NCBI RefSeq assembly: GCF_041538065.1
Contig: NZ_JBGORW010000002.1
Span: 172,113 to 236,112, forward strand
Direction of reading: 5' to 3'
DNA: 64,000 nucleotides
Source: Leptotrichia hongkongensis
GTDB taxonomy: Bacteria > Fusobacteriota > Fusobacteriia > Fusobacteriales > Leptotrichiaceae
The position numbers and the translations under genes are program-made. The first letter of the stretch is position 1; the number at the start of each line of letters is the position of its first letter. Under the pieces are notes generated by a model that saw only the letters and a list, made by a program, of their open reading frames with translations, did not search any database and was not told the origin of the DNA. Below are positions 1 through 9,714 of the stretch, piece after piece.

Positions 1-128
1 CTTGCCGTCATTTTATTTATTACATTATTTCCTGTTTCACCTATTCCTATAATTTTTATTTTTACTCCATTTAATGTTTTTTTCTTAATATCACTTTTTT
101 CTTCAACACATTCGGCAATGTCCCACAT
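1..128 (-). CDS. FtsZ/tubulin-like protein, N-terminal part only
   Basis: The gene runs off the left edge; only about 42 N-terminal residues are present. It starts at ATG 126-128, behind a GGGAGG ribosome site. After a charged 20-residue leader comes KIKIIGIGETGNNVINKM, which resembles the first beta strand and nucleotide-binding loop of FtsZ (usually KIKVIGVGGGGGNAVNRM). FtsZ polymerises at midcell to drive division. Here a Glu-Thr pair replaces glycines that are normally strictly conserved, so this may be a divergent FtsZ paralogue or another Rossmann-type protein. The remainder lies outside the window, so the call is tentative. Confidence 0.45.
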   Translation of the reverse strand, partial: MWDIAECVEEKSDIKKKTLNGVKIKIIGIGETGNNVINKMTA

Positions 129-635
129 TGTCCAATCCTCCCAAATAATCTTGCTATAAATGTATTTCTTTTTTTATTATATGCAACTTTGGAGTATAAC
201 ATATAAATCTTTGTTTTTTATTTTTTTATTTTAAAATTTTTTTAAATTTAAGTCAAATTTTTTTATAATATACTCAAACCTATTTTAAATTAAACTGCTA
301 AAATTATATAAATTTATGGTTTGAGTAAAATAGTCATAGCTTTTGAGTTTAGTTTTAAATAAGTTTTACTATAATAGTAAATCTACTTTTATTTATCATT
401 AGAAAAATTCCATTATATAACATTTTTAATTTAAAACAAGAGTGGAAAGTTAGACTGTTTTTATTTCAATATTTGGTTTTTTATATATTTTTCCCAAAAA
501 TTTTTAATTGAATTAACTATATATTATAAAATTATAGAAAAATATTACTATATTTCATTTTTTTTTATAAATTTTTGGACTATACTATTCTTGTAGATAC
601 AAAAAATATTTAAATACAAATCGGGAGGCGGTTTT
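129..635. other. Gene-free AT-rich intergenic region
   Basis: About 500 bases separate the minus-strand FtsZ-like start from plus-strand msrAB. The stretch is extremely AT-rich and holds repeat copy A (269-374), listed separately. A possible -10 box TATACT lies at 581-586 with no clear -35 box. The msrAB ribosome site GGGAGGCGG lies just before 636. I see no credible ORF. Confidence 0.6.
269..374 (+). repeat. 106-bp repeat, copy A
   Basis: Every base matches the reverse complement of 16963-17068. The left part carries a perfect 10-bp inverted repeat, TACTCAAACC at 271-280 and GGTTTGAGTA near 317-327, around an AT-rich centre. A TTTGAGTTTAGTTT-type tail follows. It encodes nothing obvious. 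Size, palindromic ends and dispersal suggest a MITE- or REP-like element. A diverged relative lies near 32130-32223. Confidence 0.85.
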
Positions 636-1715
636 ATGAAATCTAGAAGTCTACTATTATTTTTAATACTATCTTTAGCTTTATTTTCAGTAGTATTATC
701 AAATAAAAACAAAAATCGTAAAAGCAGAAATGAAAATAAACCAAAAAAAGAAAATATGATTCAGGCAGGAAACGAAAACATCAGGGAAATCTATCTTGCT
801 GGTGGCTGTTTCTGGGGTCTTGAGGCATATATGGAAAGAATCGACGGGGTAAAGGATGCTACAGTTGGCTATGCGAACGGTAAAACTGAAAAAACGAGTT
901 ACAACATTGTCGCATCAACGGATCACGCAGAAACAGTTCACGTAAAATATGACGCAAACAAAATTTCTTTGAGCAAACTGCTTAAATATTATTTTCAAGT
1001 TGTAGATCCTACTAGCATTAATCAGCAAGGAAATGATAGAGGCAGACAATACAGAACAGGGATTTATTATACTAATCCTAAAGATAAAGAAATTATTTTA
1101 CAGGAAATTGAAGAAGAGCAGAAAAAATATACAGATAAAATCCAAGTTGAAGTTCAGCCTTTGAAAAATTATATTCTCGCAGAAGAATACCATCAGGACT
1201 ATTTAAGAAAAAATCCTAACGGATATTGCCACATTGATATTACTAAAGCAGATGAAGTTATCATTGATCCAAAAGATTATCCAAAACCAAGTGATGAAGA
1301 ATTGAAAAAACGGCTTACTCCACTTCAATATAGCGTTACACAGAAAAAAAATACTGAACATTCTTTTTCAAACGAGTACTGGGACAATCATGAAGCTGGA
1401 ATTTATGTGGACATAACAACAGGGGAGCCATTATTTTCCTCAAAGGATAAATATGATTCTGGCTGTGGCTGGCCAAGTTTTACAAAACCTATTTCAAAAG
1501 ATGTTGTAACTTATGCAAATGATACAAGTTTTAATATGGTACGTACAGAAGTGCTTAGTCGAAGCGGAAAGGCTCACTTGGGACATGTTTTTAATGATGG
1601 ACCTAAAGACAAAGGCGGGCTTCGTTATTGCATAAACAGTGCTTCAATTAAATTTATCCCATTAAAAGATATGGAAAAAGAACATTACGGATATTTAATA
1701 AAATTAGTTCAGTAA
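636..1715 (+). CDS. msrAB: Fused peptide-methionine sulfoxide reductase MsrA/MsrB, exported
   Basis: The enzyme reduces both epimers of methionine sulfoxide in oxidised proteins. Residues 1-22 form a hydrophobic export signal or membrane anchor. The MsrA domain follows, with GGCFWG and catalytic Cys58. The C-terminal MsrB domain (about residues 225-350) has [17 protein letters not shown] and the catalytic Cys in [11 protein letters not shown]. The zinc-binding CxxC pairs of many MsrB proteins are not seen. Immediately downstream lie ccdA and a TlpA-like thioredoxin, which would carry electrons to this enzyme outside the cytoplasm, and a two-component system. The same five-gene association is known from Fusobacterium nucleatum (MsrAB/ModRS). 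The start follows a GGGAGGCGG ribosome site. Confidence 0.95.
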   Translation: MKSRSLLLFLILSLALFSVVLSNKNKNRKSRNENKPKKENMIQAGNENIREIYLAGGCFWGLEAYMERIDGVKDATVGYANGKTEKTSYNIVASTDHAETVHVKYDANKISLSKLLKYYFQVVDPTSINQQGNDRGRQYRTGIYYTNPKDKEIILQEIEEEQKKYTDKIQVEVQPLKNYILAEEYHQDYLRKNPNGYCHIDITKADEVIIDPKDYPKPSDEELKKRLTPLQYSVTQKKNTEHSFSNEYWDNHEAGIYVDITTGEPLFSSKDKYDSGCGWPSFTKPISKDVVTYANDTSFNMVRTEVLSRSGKAHLGHVFNDGPKDKGGLRYCINSASIKFIPLKDMEKEHYGYLIKLVQ

Positions 1716-1739
1716 AATGAACAGGATAGGAGATAATTT

Positions 1740-2378
1740 ATGTTTAATCAGCCATTACTAGTAGGAAGCGTATTTTTAGGAGGAGTCGCAAGTTTTCTAT
1801 CTCCATGTATTCTTCCCATTGTTCCTGTATATTTGGGAATTTTAAGCAAAGGAAAAAAAACTGTGCTTAATACCTTTTTATTTATTTTAGGACTTTCGCT
1901 TACTTTTGTAAGCATAGGCTTTAGTTTTAGTTTCCTTACGGGAATTTTCTTTAATGATACTGTAAAAGTTTTGGCAGGAATAATTGTAATAATACTGGGA
2001 CTACATCAGACAGGTATCTTAAAATTTAACTTTTTAGAAAAAAATAAATCTGTAAATTTAAATTTAATTGGGAAAAATTCTTCATTACAGGCTTTTTTGC
2101 TAGGACTGACATTTAGTCTAGGGTGGACTCCATGTGTAGGCCCTATTCTTGCCTCAGTGCTTACTCTTGCAGGAGAAAAAGGATCTGCAGTCTATGGAGG
2201 GTTAATGATGTTTATATACGTCTTAGGGCTTGCCACTCCATTTGTTCTGTTTTCCTTTTTCTCTCAGGAATTGCTAAAAAAAGTACAATCTTTAAATCAA
2301 TACACAAATTATTTTAAAATCTTTGGAGGATTTCTAATTATATTTATGGGAATTTTGCTAATAATGAATAAGTTTTAA
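1740..2378 (+). CDS. ccdA: CcdA-type thiol-disulfide electron transporter
   Basis: This short DsbD/CcdA-family membrane protein of 212 residues has about six transmembrane helices. It moves reducing equivalents from cytoplasmic thioredoxin across the inner membrane. The paired redox cysteines are visible: Cys23 in SPCILP and Cys132 in WTPCVGP, at the starts of two pseudo-repeated three-helix halves. It begins 24 bases after msrAB, behind AGGAG, and precedes a secreted thioredoxin-like gene. Its most likely role is supplying electrons to MsrAB through that thioredoxin. Cytochrome c maturation is the other known role of the family, but no cytochrome genes are seen here. Confidence 0.93.
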   Translation: MFNQPLLVGSVFLGGVASFLSPCILPIVPVYLGILSKGKKTVLNTFLFILGLSLTFVSIGFSFSFLTGIFFNDTVKVLAGIIVIILGLHQTGILKFNFLEKNKSVNLNLIGKNSSLQAFLLGLTFSLGWTPCVGPILASVLTLAGEKGSAVYGGLMMFIYVLGLATPFVLFSFFSQELLKKVQSLNQYTNYFKIFGGFLIIFMGILLIMNKF

Positions 2379-2465
2379 TAATTTTATTTTTTAAAAATTA
2401 TAATTTTTTAAATTTTATAAAACAATCAATAATCAAAATAACTTAAAAAAATATTTTAAATTTGA

Positions 2466-2471
2466 TATAAT
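2466..2471 (+). promoter_or_regulatory. Probable -10 box before the thioredoxin gene
   Basis: A perfect TATAAT lies about 20 bases before the thioredoxin start, in the 113-base gap after ccdA. The expected -35 position holds only a weak AT-rich match. The last three genes of the locus may therefore have their own transcript. Confidence 0.45.
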
Positions 2472-2491
2472 ACAGAAAGGAAGTAATTTTT

Positions 2492-2962
2492 ATGAAAAAA
2501 TTAATTGCAGCAATTGCAACTTTATTAAGTTTTGGAGCGATTTCATTTGGAAATACACTACAGGGAGTTCAGTTAAAGGACATAAATAATAAACCTGTTT
2601 CCCTTAACAAGTACAAAGGGAAGAAAATATATATTAAAATGTGGGCTTCATGGTGTCCTATCTGTCTTTCGGGATTAAGCGAAATTAATTCTTTAAGTGC
2701 AGATAAAAGTAAGAATTTTACAGTTATAACAATTGCTTCTCCAGGACAAAAAGGAGAAAAACCTACAGCCAAATTTATTCAGTGGTATAAAGGGCTTAAC
2801 TATAAAAATACTACTGTATTGCTGGATGAAAAGGGGGAAGTGCTAAAAAGGGCAAAAGTTTTAGGGTATCCTTCAAACATTGTACTGGATGGGAACTTAA
2901 ATATTGTTAAAACTTTGCCGGGACATCTGACTGCTGCACAAATCAAAGGAGCTGTTAAATAA
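2492..2962 (+). CDS. TlpA/ResA-like periplasmic thioredoxin
   Basis: This secreted thioredoxin-fold protein has 156 residues. A signal peptide covers residues 1-20 (MKKLIAAIATLLSFGAISFG). The active site is WASWCPICLSG, with Cys55 and Cys58. A cis-proline region follows in LGYPSNIVLD. It would receive electrons from CcdA in the membrane and reduce the disulfide formed in MsrAB after catalysis. The next gene starts directly after the stop codon, so the redox proteins and the two-component system are probably co-expressed. The family is clear; the partner assignment comes from gene context. Confidence 0.9.
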   Translation: MKKLIAAIATLLSFGAISFGNTLQGVQLKDINNKPVSLNKYKGKKIYIKMWASWCPICLSGLSEINSLSADKSKNFTVITIASPGQKGEKPTAKFIQWYKGLNYKNTTVLLDEKGEVLKRAKVLGYPSNIVLDGNLNIVKTLPGHLTAAQIKGAVK

Positions 2963-3745
2963 GTGTATAGTATTTTAATAATTGATGATGAACCGATTAT
3001 AAGAAGAGGTATTAAAACTTTTATTGATTTTGAAAAATATAAGATAAGTGATGTTTATGAGGCAGAAGACGGTAATTCTGCCTTTAAGACTTTTTCTGAA
3101 GTCTTGCCTGACCTTGTCTTGCTAGATATAAATATTCCCTTTAAAAATGGGCTGACTCTTGCCGAGGAGATGAAAGAGCTGAAAAGTGATGTTAAAATAG
3201 CCATTATTTCTGGATACGACTATTTTGAATATGCTCAAAAGGCTTTAAAAATTGGAGTTGAAGACTATATTTTAAAACCTGTTTCCAAGACAGATATAAA
3301 TGAAATAATTTCAAAACTTATCTATAAGCTGGAAGAAGATAAAAAATATAACGAAGCAAGAAAAATTATTAATAAAATTAGCCAAGCTGAGAAATCTGAT
3401 AAAAATATTTCTCATAGCAAGTATAAAGATATTTTAACAAAAAAAATTGAAGAAAAATACAGCGATATTTCCTTTAACTTAAATTCTCTGGCTGACGAAA
3501 TGAATTTGTCTTCTGGATATTTGAGTTCACTTTTTAAAAATTTGTTTGGTATTCCTTTTCAGGACTATTTGAATAATATGCGGATGGAAAAGGCAAAACT
3601 GCTACTTTTGACAACAGATCTGAAAAATTATCAAATTGGAGAGCTTGTAGGAATGGAAAACTTTAATTATTTCAATTCAAAATTTAAAAAAACTTTTGGA
3701 ATGACACCAAAAGAATTTAAGAAAAGTGTGCTGGAGAAACTATGA
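2963..3745 (+). CDS. Response regulator with AraC-type DNA-binding domain (ModR/YesN-like)
   Basis: The N-terminal receiver domain (about residues 1-120) has the acidic pair Asp8/Asp9, phospho-acceptor Asp55 in LLDINIPFKNG and the conserved Lys in ILKPVSK. Two AraC-type helix-turn-helix motifs occupy residues 155-260 and end in the family signature FGMTPKEFK. It starts at GTG, immediately after the thioredoxin stop codon. It overlaps the kinase gene by four bases (ATGA), which implies translational coupling. By its position it probably controls the msrAB locus, as ModR does in Fusobacterium nucleatum. That regulatory link is inference here. Confidence 0.92.
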   Translation: MYSILIIDDEPIIRRGIKTFIDFEKYKISDVYEAEDGNSAFKTFSEVLPDLVLLDINIPFKNGLTLAEEMKELKSDVKIAIISGYDYFEYAQKALKIGVEDYILKPVSKTDINEIISKLIYKLEEDKKYNEARKIINKISQAEKSDKNISHSKYKDILTKKIEEKYSDISFNLNSLADEMNLSSGYLSSLFKNLFGIPFQDYLNNMRMEKAKLLLLTTDLKNYQIGELVGMENFNYFNSKFKKTFGMTPKEFKKSVLEKL

Positions 3746-5424
3746 AATTAAAAAGAACTATGAAAAACTCGATGCTGCTTCAGCTATTTTTTTACTATAT
3801 TATTGGAAATCTTCTGTTTGTACTTTTTTTAAGCAGTATTTTTTACTATACTTCAAAATACATCATAATGAACAAGGAAATTGAGTATACTAACGAAAAT
3901 GTTATAAGTACATCCCGTTATATTACGCTCTATGCAGATAAATTGAAAAATATAATTAATCTCTTGTCTGTTGATGCCGATGTTAGAAACTTTTTAATAT
4001 CAGGAAATGAAGATTCAAAAAAAAGCATTGAAAAAATGATTTATTCTATTCTTGATAGTAATAAAGGAATTAAAAATATTACTGTAATCGGAAAAAACGG
4101 TAACATTGTATCCAGTGATAAAAATAATGATATGAAAATATCAGAAAATATGATGAAGGAAAAATGGTATGTCGATGCTATAAACAATTCAGATATGCCC
4201 GTTTTTAATCCCAGCAGAAAAAATTCCACCTCCTCTATGAATTCAGCCCTCTGGTTTCTGTCAATCAGCCGTGACATAAAAAATTCAAAGGGAGAAAATC
4301 TTGGTGTTATTGTTTTTGACGTTAAATATGAAATTCTTGAAAGATATTTAAATTCCATTTCTTTTGGAAAACAAATCGACAATATTATAGTAGACAAAAA
4401 CAACAATATTATTTACTACAAAGATGTGAAATGCTTTGCTGATAAAAAGTGTCTTGCAAAATTTTCAGAAAAAAATAAAAATAAAGATACATACTTATAC
4501 GAAACACAGATTGAAAATACAAACTGGAATTTAAGAAGTCTTGCAAACACAAATGACTTGGTTACCTTAAAGAAAAATTTTTCTCACATAGTTACTATCA
4601 TTTTCCTAGTTTCATTAGCTTTTTCTTCCATTATTACATTTATCGTAATAACAAAGATTCTAAGGCCTTTAATAAAACTGGAAAATCATATGCAAAACTT
4701 TGAAAATAATCTACGGGAATTTCATTTAAGTGAAAAAACAGGCTATGAAATTCAGAACCTTGTAGAACATTTTAATGTAATGGTTGAAAAGATAAAATAT
4801 TTGAGAGAATATGAAATAAAGGCTCTTCACAGCCAGATTAATCCACATTTTCTGTATAACACGCTAGATACAATCATTTGGATGGCAGAATTTGAAGACA
4901 ATGAAAAAGTAATCAGCATTACAAAATCACTTGCAAACTATTTTAGGCTTTCCCTTAGCAACGGACACGAAAAAATACCGTTAAAAGATGAAATTATGCA
5001 CACTAAAGAATATTTATTCATACAAAAGCAGAGATACGAAGACAAACTTTCCTATTTTTTCAACATAGAAGATGAAAGCCTTCTTTCCATCGAAGTTCCA
5101 AAAATCATAATCCAGCCAATTGTAGAAAACTCCATCTATCACGGAATAAAAAACCTTTCTGGAAACGGAATCATCACAATAGACGTTTACAAACAAAACA
5201 GCACTGTCAATATCTCAGTCAAAGACAACGGAATAGGTTTCGAAAAAGCCAAACAGTTCAAAAAAAGCAAGACAGGCGGTGTAGGAACCCAAAATGTCGA
5301 TAAAAGAATAAAATTCTATTACGGCAAAAATTATGGGGTATTCAGAAACGAAAACAACAAAAACGAGGGAGCGGAAGTAATTATAAAAATTCCACTTCAA
5401 TCCAGTAATAATACATTACTTTAA
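3742..5424 (+). CDS. Sensor histidine kinase, YesM/LytS type (ModS-like)
   Basis: This 560-residue membrane kinase has TM1 at about residues 12-40 and an extracellular dCache-like sensor region at about 45-280. TM2 (about 285-308) and a HAMP linker follow. The His-kinase motif QINPHFLYNTLD has His369 as the likely phosphorylation site. The C-terminal ATPase domain carries an N box (IIQPIVENSIYHGI) and a G box (DNGIGF). It overlaps the response regulator gene by ATGA, so the two form a cognate pair. Gene context points to oxidative or hypohalous stress as the signal, but the ligand cannot be read from sequence. Confidence 0.92.
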   Translation: MKLKRTMKNSMLLQLFFYYIIGNLLFVLFLSSIFYYTSKYIIMNKEIEYTNENVISTSRYITLYADKLKNIINLLSVDADVRNFLISGNEDSKKSIEKMIYSILDSNKGIKNITVIGKNGNIVSSDKNNDMKISENMMKEKWYVDAINNSDMPVFNPSRKNSTSSMNSALWFLSISRDIKNSKGENLGVIVFDVKYEILERYLNSISFGKQIDNIIVDKNNNIIYYKDVKCFADKKCLAKFSEKNKNKDTYLYETQIENTNWNLRSLANTNDLVTLKKNFSHIVTIIFLVSLAFSSIITFIVITKILRPLIKLENHMQNFENNLREFHLSEKTGYEIQNLVEHFNVMVEKIKYLREYEIKALHSQINPHFLYNTLDTIIWMAEFEDNEKVISITKSLANYFRLSLSNGHEKIPLKDEIMHTKEYLFIQKQRYEDKLSYFFNIEDESLLSIEVPKIIIQPIVENSIYHGIKNLSGNGIITIDVYKQNSTVNISVKDNGIGFEKAKQFKKSKTGGVGTQNVDKRIKFYYGKNYGVFRNENNKNEGAEVIIKIPLQSSNNTLL

Positions 5425-5451
5425 AACTCATCAGCTAGAAATAACCAATAC

Positions 5452-5492
5452 AAAAATAGGACACCCACTAAAGAATGTCCTATTTTTTTTTA
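5452..5492. terminator. Bidirectional rho-independent terminator
   Basis: An 11-bp stem (AAAATAGGACA with TGTCCTATTTT) around a 12-base loop has T-runs on both strands. It separates the convergent kinase gene from upp and would end both transcripts. Confidence 0.85.
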
Positions 5493-5502
5493 TTAAAAAG
5501 TT

Positions 5503-6126
5503 TTATTTTGTTCCAAATATTCTATCTCCTGCATCTCCCAATCCTGGATAGATATACGCATTTTCATTAAGTCCATCATCAATTGCCGCAATGTATAAGT
5601 CAACATCGGGATGTTTTTCAGTAAATTTCTTTATTCCTTCAGGAGCACCAATGATACAAAGCACGGTTATGTTTTTTACGCCTTTTTCTTTCAAATAATC
5701 AAGTGTATAAATCATTGAACCTCCTGTTGCGAGCATTGGATCTACTACGAAAACTTGACTTTCAACAACGTTTGTTGGCATTTTTGCATAGTAGTAGACT
5801 GGCTCTAGAGTTTCTTCGTTTCTGTAAACTCCTAGATGACCTACTTTTGCGTTTGGAAGAAGCTGCAATATTCCATCTATCATTCCAAGTCCTGCTCTTA
5901 GGATGGGAACTAATGTTATTGGCTTATCTAGAACTTTTGTAGTGGTTTTCTGAATAGGAGTTTCTGTTTCAATCTCCTTGAGTGGCAAATGTTTTGTTGC
6001 TTCATAAACCATAAGTCCTGCTATTTCATTTAGGCTTTCCCTAAAAAGTTTAGTATCTGTATGTTTATTTCTCAAATTTGAAAGTTTATGTTCAATTAGT
6101 GGATGTTTCAATTCAAAAACTGCCAT
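5503..6126 (-). CDS. upp: Uracil phosphoribosyltransferase
   Basis: The enzyme converts uracil and PRPP to UMP in pyrimidine salvage. The 207-residue length is typical for Upp. The PRPP-binding loop is [12 protein letters not shown], and the uracil-binding C-terminus reads [17 protein letters not shown]. The conserved stretch [14 protein letters not shown] is also present. It is the only gene between the terminator at 5452-5492 and the RND companion gene. The gap to that gene is 59 bases, so it may share the efflux transcript or have its own promoter. Confidence 0.96.
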   Translation of the reverse strand: MAVFELKHPLIEHKLSNLRNKHTDTKLFRESLNEIAGLMVYEATKHLPLKEIETETPIQKTTTKVLDKPITLVPILRAGLGMIDGILQLLPNAKVGHLGVYRNEETLEPVYYYAKMPTNVVESQVFVVDPMLATGGSMIYTLDYLKEKGVKNITVLCIIGAPEGIKKFTEKHPDVDLYIAAIDDGLNENAYIYPGLGDAGDRIFGTK

Positions 6127-6185
6127 TAATAATCACTCCGTTCTTTTTTATATTCAAACTGTTTTCTCTTTAAAATTCATATTTT

Positions 6186-6482
6186 TTAAAAAATAATATC
6201 GTCTACAGGCAAAATAACAGCTCCCATAGAAATCCCTCTACCTAGGTCTATTTTCATAATTTTTATAATCCGTAAAATTTCTTCTGCATGCTCATCTTCC
6301 AGATAAGTAATTAGAATACTGTCTGTCCCTGGCCATACATGTGTATTAAAATGTTTAAAATCCTTGCTCCAAGAACTATGAACAACTGGAACTATAAAAT
6401 ATTGATCTATTCCGTACTCTTTTAGCTCTTCCTTCATTTTTTCAGTATAAAATGAATCAAAATATATTTCTAATCTTTTCAC
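6186..6482 (-). CDS. PG0541-type small protein associated with RND transporters
   Basis: This is a 98-residue soluble protein with a ferredoxin-like or PII-like alternation of strands and helices. It resembles the small PG0541-family proteins that sit next to RND efflux permeases. It contains no membrane segment or signal peptide. It is the last gene of the TetR-TolC-MFP-RND operon, 105 bases after the permease. A cytoplasmic regulatory or sensory role for the pump is plausible. The molecular function of the family is not known to me, and the assignment rests on context plus general similarity. Confidence 0.6.
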   Translation of the reverse strand: MKRLEIYFDSFYTEKMKEELKEYGIDQYFIVPVVHSSWSKDFKHFNTHVWPGTDSILITYLEDEHAEEILRIIKIMKIDLGRGISMGAVILPVDDIIF

Positions 6483-6587
6483 AAAAATTATCCTCTCTAA
6501 TTTTTATAAATTTAAGTCTATTCAATAATTCATAAAAATATTAAAATTTACAAATTATCGAACATTACAGTAAATCAAAGAATCGAA

Positions 6588-9500
6588 TTATTTAGCATAC
6601 CCTTTTCTTTCTTCTTCTTTTTCTTGTCTTCTTCTTTCTTCTCTTTCTTTTTGTTTTCTTTCTTTTCTTTCTTCAACTAATGAGTACAATACCGGTGTAA
6701 AAAACAATGTCAAGACCGTACAGAATGAAAGTCCAAACATTACTGCAATCGCCATACCTTGATAGTATCCCGAACTTCCTTTACTTGAAAATACCATTGG
6801 AAGCCATCCTAACACTGTTGTAAGTGTTGTCATTAAAATTGGTCGAAGTCTTGAACCACATGCTTCTACTAAGGCATCGTGTATCGTCCAGCCTTTTTTT
6901 CGCAACCCTGCAACGAAATCAAGCATTACAATCGCATTGTTAACCGCCATACCAAATAACATCAAGATACCGATCATAACGAACATACTAAGTTGTACTC
7001 TAGTTATTGCTAATCCTAAAATTACTCCAATCATAGAAAGTGGTAATGTTGTCATAATCATAAGTGGCAAGATAAATGATTCTAGCTGAACCGCAAGTAC
7101 TGTATAAATCAACACAATCGCAAGTAATAAGTCTTTCATAATTTGTCCACCCATTTCAGATTGGTTTTTAGCTTGTCCTGCTACTCCAATTTTATATCCT
7201 TCAGCTGGATTTGTTTTCTTGAATGACTGTTGAATAAATGCTGCTGCATCGTTAAACCCTTTCGAACTATCCAAGTTTGCACCAATTGTTACAATTCTTG
7301 TTCCATTTTCTGTTGAAATAGTTGAAGCACTTTCTTCATACTGCATTGTAGCAATATCCCCTAATCTAACATAAGTTCCTTTATTAGTTTTTATCTCTAA
7401 ATCCATTATTTTATTCAATGAATTTTTTTGATTTTTTTCTAATTCCAGTACTACATCCAATGTTTCTGTACTTTGAGTTACATCAATCGGATTTGCAGAT
7501 CCAGAAGCTGTCATAAATAACATCTGGGTAATGTCCGTTACAGTTATTCCATAACTTTCAGCTTTTACTCTGTCTACTTCCAGCTTAGCCTGAGGATATC
7601 CCCCTTCTGTTGATGATTTAACATCTTTAAACCATGACTGGCTTTTCATGTCAGCCATTATCGCATTTGCTATTCTATTCAGTTCTTGTGGGTCATCACC
7701 TTCTATTTGAAACGAATAATCTTTCTGCGATGAACGACCTCCTGCTTTTTGTGGTGAAACTGCAAGTGTTACATTTGGTAAATCCTTTAATTTTTCCCTA
7801 ACACGATTCATTGCTTTCATTGTGTCTTTTTTTACATCAACATTTATTACCGCTGCATCTTTTGAAGCAAGTACATTTATATCTTTAGTCGCTGGATCCG
7901 CTTTTACAACTGCCTCCATTTTATTCGCAATATCTTTTGACACGTCTAAATCTAGCCCAGTCGCAAGTGTCGCAACTACTGAATATTGATTATCATCAAT
8001 CGTTGGGAAGAATGTAGTTTTTACTGTTTTTCCTATTCCAAATACAACTACTACAAATGCTATTACAACTCCAACTACCATTTTCCACCTATTTTCCAAT
8101 ACTTTTGCCACTAATTCTTTATATTTATCCCTAAATGCATTAAATCTAGCAGCTTTTTCAGCATTATCTGAGATTTTTTTAACATCTAAAAATAAACTTG
8201 AAGCCATCGGAACCCATAACATCGCAACAATGATTGAAGCTGATAACGCAAACATCATTGAAAATGCAATACTTTTAAATACTTCTTTAGTAATTCCTTC
8301 AAATAATATAATAGGTAGAAATACACAAACTGAAGTCGCCGTTGACGCCATCATCGGAAGAATTACTTCATTTGTACCCCGTACCGCTGCTACATCTGCT
8401 GGTTCCTTATTAATCTGAATGTGATCAAAAATATTATCCAGCGTAACAACCCCGTTATCTACTAGTGATCCAACCGCAAGTGACAATCCCATTAACGAAA
8501 TCATATTCAATGTTATTCCTTGTGTTGTAAGTAAGAAGAATGTAAACATTGCTGAAATCGGAATCAATGTTCCCACAACTAATGATGCTCTCAAGTTTTT
8601 CAAGAATACAAAAAGCACTATAATTGTAATGATAACCGCTTGTATCCCAGAACTTGCAACATTTTTTATTGATTCGCTAACTTTTTCACTGTTATCAACT
8701 ATTATATTATAATTAGAACCTTCTGGAAATAATGGTTTTGCTTCTTTCAAAGTTTCCTTAGCCTTTTTCGCAACCTCTACCAAGTTACCATCTTTACTCT
8801 TTTGAATCATAACAGCAACCATTTCTTTTCCATTATATGTTACATACGATGTCGGATCCTCTGTTCCATACTCAACTTTTGCCACATCCGCCAATCTAAC
8901 TGTTTGATTATTTTGATTTGAAATAACTATATCCTGAATTTGATCGAGCTCTTTTAACTCTCCATCAACTTTTAAGATAAATTCTTTCGTCCCATCAGTT
9001 ATCGTACCTGCTGGTGTTACTGTATTAGCCACTTTTATTTTACTATAAATTTCTGCCGCTGACAAATTATATTCTTTCAATCTAGCTGGATCCAACCAAA
9101 CTTTAATTTGTCTTGTCGCATTACCCATTACAGAAATATTACCAATACCTCTATTTCTCTTCAATCTAGGCTGTAATGTTTCTTCAACAAACGATGTTAT
9201 TAACTGTTTATTTTCCCCAGTAATCCCAATCATCAGTGCCATGTTGGAACTACCTGTTGCATCCATTTTTGATACTGTAGGATCTTTAAAGTTATCATCA
9301 TCTGGCAATTGCCCTTTTATTTTATCTATTTGTGTTTGAACTTGGACTTGTTTAATATCTGTATCTACACCATAGTTAAACTCTATCGTAACTACTGATG
9401 AACCATAAGAAGAGGAAGTTGTTATATTTTTAATTCCATCTACATTTAATGCCGCATCTTCTAGTTTTTTTGATACTTGTGTTTTTACATCCTCCGCTGT

Positions 9501-9662
9501 TGCTCCCGTCCAAGTGGCATTAATAACAACTATCGGTATATCGAAATCTGGTATTCTTTCCTGTTTCATACCTGTCATCGCTACCCAACCAGCAAAAATC
9601 ATAAATATAAGTATCATCGTTGTCGACACTACTCTCTTCGTTGCAAATTCTGCTACTGTCAT
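6588..9662 (-). CDS. RND efflux permease, AcrB/HAE type
   Basis: This is the inner-membrane pump of a tripartite efflux system (1024 residues). It has the usual RND plan: TM1 at about 12-31, a large periplasmic loop, TM2-6, a second large loop and TM7-12. The C-terminal tail is long and very rich in Arg, Glu and Lys. It exports drugs or lipophilic compounds in exchange for protons. In the TM4 proton relay the usual Asp-Asp pair is Asp402-Asn403 (LVDNGVV). In TM10 the usual Lys is Asn908 (AVNNAIV). Adaptor and TolC genes lie upstream. Substrates cannot be predicted. Confidence 0.95.
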   Translation of the reverse strand: MTVAEFATKRVVSTTMILIFMIFAGWVAMTGMKQERIPDFDIPIVVINATWTGATAEDVKTQVSKKLEDAALNVDGIKNITTSSSYGSSVVTIEFNYGVDTDIKQVQVQTQIDKIKGQLPDDDNFKDPTVSKMDATGSSNMALMIGITGENKQLITSFVEETLQPRLKRNRGIGNISVMGNATRQIKVWLDPARLKEYNLSAAEIYSKIKVANTVTPAGTITDGTKEFILKVDGELKELDQIQDIVISNQNNQTVRLADVAKVEYGTEDPTSYVTYNGKEMVAVMIQKSKDGNLVEVAKKAKETLKEAKPLFPEGSNYNIIVDNSEKVSESIKNVASSGIQAVIITIIVLFVFLKNLRASLVVGTLIPISAMFTFFLLTTQGITLNMISLMGLSLAVGSLVDNGVVTLDNIFDHIQINKEPADVAAVRGTNEVILPMMASTATSVCVFLPIILFEGITKEVFKSIAFSMMFALSASIIVAMLWVPMASSLFLDVKKISDNAEKAARFNAFRDKYKELVAKVLENRWKMVVGVVIAFVVVVFGIGKTVKTTFFPTIDDNQYSVVATLATGLDLDVSKDIANKMEAVVKADPATKDINVLASKDAAVINVDVKKDTMKAMNRVREKLKDLPNVTLAVSPQKAGGRSSQKDYSFQIEGDDPQELNRIANAIMADMKSQSWFKDVKSSTEGGYPQAKLEVDRVKAESYGITVTDITQMLFMTASGSANPIDVTQSTETLDVVLELEKNQKNSLNKIMDLEIKTNKGTYVRLGDIATMQYEESASTISTENGTRIVTIGANLDSSKGFNDAAAFIQQSFKKTNPAEGYKIGVAGQAKNQSEMGGQIMKDLLLAIVLIYTVLAVQLESFILPLMIMTTLPLSMIGVILGLAITRVQLSMFVMIGILMLFGMAVNNAIVMLDFVAGLRKKGWTIHDALVEACGSRLRPILMTTLTTVLGWLPMVFSSKGSSGYYQGMAIAVMFGLSFCTVLTLFFTPVLYSLVEERKERKQKEREERRRQEKEEERKGYAK

Positions 9663-9714
9663 TTTATATCATACGATTACAAAATCGTACACTCCTTTCT
9701 CTATTTTTCATATA

